From: Planctomycetota bacterium
GTDB lineage: Bacteria; Planctomycetota; MHYJ01; JACPRB01
DNA: 5,388 nucleotides
Direction: 5' to 3'
NCBI GenBank assembly: GCA_016200125.1
Contig: JACQFK010000100.1
Span: 1 to 5,388 of the forward strand
A program made the position numbers and the translations under genes. This document shows, piece after piece, positions 4,417 to 5,388 of this stretch. The notes under the pieces are model-generated. The model saw only the letters and a list, made by a program, of their open reading frames with translations. It was not told the DNA's origin and did not search any database. Each line of letters starts with the position of its first letter. Positions within the stretch are counted from its first letter, which is position 1.

Positions 4417-5388
4417 TCAGTAGTCCGTGACGGAGCCGTCGGGCTGCTTGGGGGTCGGCCACTTGTACTTGCGCTTGGGGTCGGCCTGGACCTTCGCGAT
4501 CATCTCCTCGTCGATCTCGACGCCCAGGCCCGGGCCCTGGGGCAGCGAGGCGTAGCCGTCTTTGTCGACCGTCCAGTTCTTCTTCGCGACGCCCGGCGGC
4601 ATGATGTGGCCGTCCAGGTAGGCCTCGTGGATCAGGAGGAAGGGGATGGCCGCCGAAGCGTGGAGGCTGGCGCTGAGGCCGAGCTCCGACATCGTGCAGT
4701 GGGGCGCGAGCGGGGTGTTGTAGGCCTCGGCGAGCGTGGCGATCTTCTTCATCTGGCTGATCCCGCCCGTGTGGCCGCAGTCGGGCTGGAGGATGTCGAT
4801 GCAGCGCTCCTGCAGATAGGGGATCATGCCCCAGATCGTGCGGTCGCGCTCGCCGGTCGCGAGCGGGATCTGGATCGCCTGCTTGAGGCGCTTGAAGACT
4901 TCGATGTTGCCGGGCACGGCGGGCTCCTCGATCCAGAGGACGTCGTAGGCCTTGATCGCGGCCGCAAGCTGGATGAGCATGGGCGGCGGGACGGCGCAGT
5001 GGGCGTCGAACATGACGCTGCCGTCGGGGCCGACCCGCTTGCGCGCCTCCTCGACCATGCGGGTGAGGTTCTCGATGTCCTTCGGGTTGCCGGACCAGGG
5101 GTGGGGCCCGCCGGTGCCGACCTTGGTGGCCTTGGCGGAGGGGTAGAGGCGGATCTTGTCGCGGCAGGGGCCGCCCAGGAGGCGGTAGACCGGCACGCCC
5201 CAGGCCTTGCCGGTGATGTCCCACAGGGCCATGTCGATGGCCGAAATGGTGTGCGTCATGAACGGCCCGCCGCGCATGTCGCGATGGGAGCGGAAGATCT
5301 TCTGCCAAAGATGCTCGACGCGCGTCGGGTTCTCGTCGACGAGCAGTTCGCGGAACGACTCCAAAAGGGCGACGGCGACGCTGGGGAC
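4417..5388 (-). CDS. Enolase-superfamily acid-sugar dehydratase, galactonate-dehydratase-like (5' truncated by window edge)
   Basis: The frame is open to the right edge: 323 visible residues, with perhaps 60-70 N-terminal residues missing by comparison with relatives of about 380-400. Order seen: end of the capping domain (DENPTRVEHLWQK, then TISAIDMALWDITGKAWGVPVYRLLGG), then a TIM barrel with FDAH (Asp128, His130), WIEEP (Glu154), TGER (Glu180), QPDCGHTGGI (Asp203, His206) and LAPHC (His230), ending GPGLGVEIDEEMI and SVTDY. The three acidic metal ligands and the Asp/His pair follow the galactonate dehydratase (DgoD) pattern, as does the C-terminal GLGVEIDE segment. Such enzymes are cytoplasmic and use Mg2+ to dehydrate aldonates to 2-keto-3-deoxy sugar acids. 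The exact substrate is uncertain; mannonate, galactonate and related acids are all possible. Oddity: only 46 residues separate the first barrel strand (RLYPS) from FDAH, about 20 fewer than in E. coli DgoD. The TTG at 5364 is internal, since the frame and family similarity run on upstream. Confidence 0.9.
   Translation of the reverse strand, partial: VPSVAVALLESFRELLVDENPTRVEHLWQKIFRSHRDMRGGPFMTHTISAIDMALWDITGKAWGVPVYRLLGGPCRDKIRLYPSAKATKVGTGGPHPWSGNPKDIENLTRMVEEARKRVGPDGSVMFDAHCAVPPPMLIQLAAAIKAYDVLWIEEPAVPGNIEVFKRLKQAIQIPLATGERDRTIWGMIPYLQERCIDILQPDCGHTGGISQMKKIATLAEAYNTPLAPHCTMSELGLSASLHASAAIPFLLIHEAYLDGHIMPPGVAKKNWTVDKDGYASLPQGPGLGVEIDEEMIAKVQADPKRKYKWPTPKQPDGSVTDY

Noticed and set aside
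3374..4423. A 349-codon plus-strand frame opposite the 283-residue gene
   Set aside because: It is a Val/Ala/Glu-rich shadow frame with no recognisable motif. The minus-strand frame has a near-perfect ribosome site and a diverse composition.
4403..5308. A 301-codon minus-strand frame overlapping the dehydratase gene
   Set aside because: It is a shifted frame rich in Arg/His/Pro, whereas the other frame encodes the full set of enolase-superfamily ligands.

Overview
The window is GC-rich bacterial DNA, roughly two thirds G+C, and tightly packed with genes. The combination of genes suggests a Planctomycetota bacterium or a close relative from an environmental genome. It holds a CehA/McbA-type metallohydrolase, a small exported protein with tryptophan-rich ends, a C-terminal-haem c'-like cytochrome, and an acid-sugar dehydratase next to a heparinase-like protein. 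This taxonomic guess is inference from gene content; there is no rRNA or other marker gene.

Layout. Positions 3-848 (+) carry the 3' part of a CehA/McbA-family PHP-like metallohydrolase, cut by the left edge. It converges on a run of five minus-strand genes that fills the rest of the window. A strong rho-independent terminator for the minus strand lies in the convergent gap (843-884), and its U-tract overlaps the metallohydrolase stop codon. In minus-strand transcription order the genes are: (1) a galactonate-dehydratase-like member of the enolase superfamily, 4417-5388, cut at its 5' end by the right edge; (2) an unrecognised 283-residue soluble protein, 3503-4354; (3) a 559-residue exported heparinase II/III-like putative polysaccharide lyase, 1827-3506, whose GTG start overlaps the stop of gene 2 in a GTGA; (4) a 125-residue exported beta-rich protein with an internal repeat, 1335-1712; (5) a 121-residue exported single-haem c'-like cytochrome, 905-1270, followed by the terminator.

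How they may work together. Genes 1-3 look like a carbohydrate/acid-sugar catabolism unit. A lyase-like enzyme outside the cytoplasm would cut a uronate-containing polysaccharide, and an intracellular dehydratase would process an aldonate- or uronate-type acid sugar. The unknown protein between them is translationally coupled to the lyase. Genes 4 and 5 may be a separate pair, because a 114-base gap with a perfect palindrome separates them from gene 3.

Nothing here is a defence system, mobile element, CRISPR array or RNA gene. The points most worth a second look are the uncharacterised coupled protein, a dehydratase barrel that seems to lack about 20 residues, and an unusually complete Shine-Dalgarno sequence.
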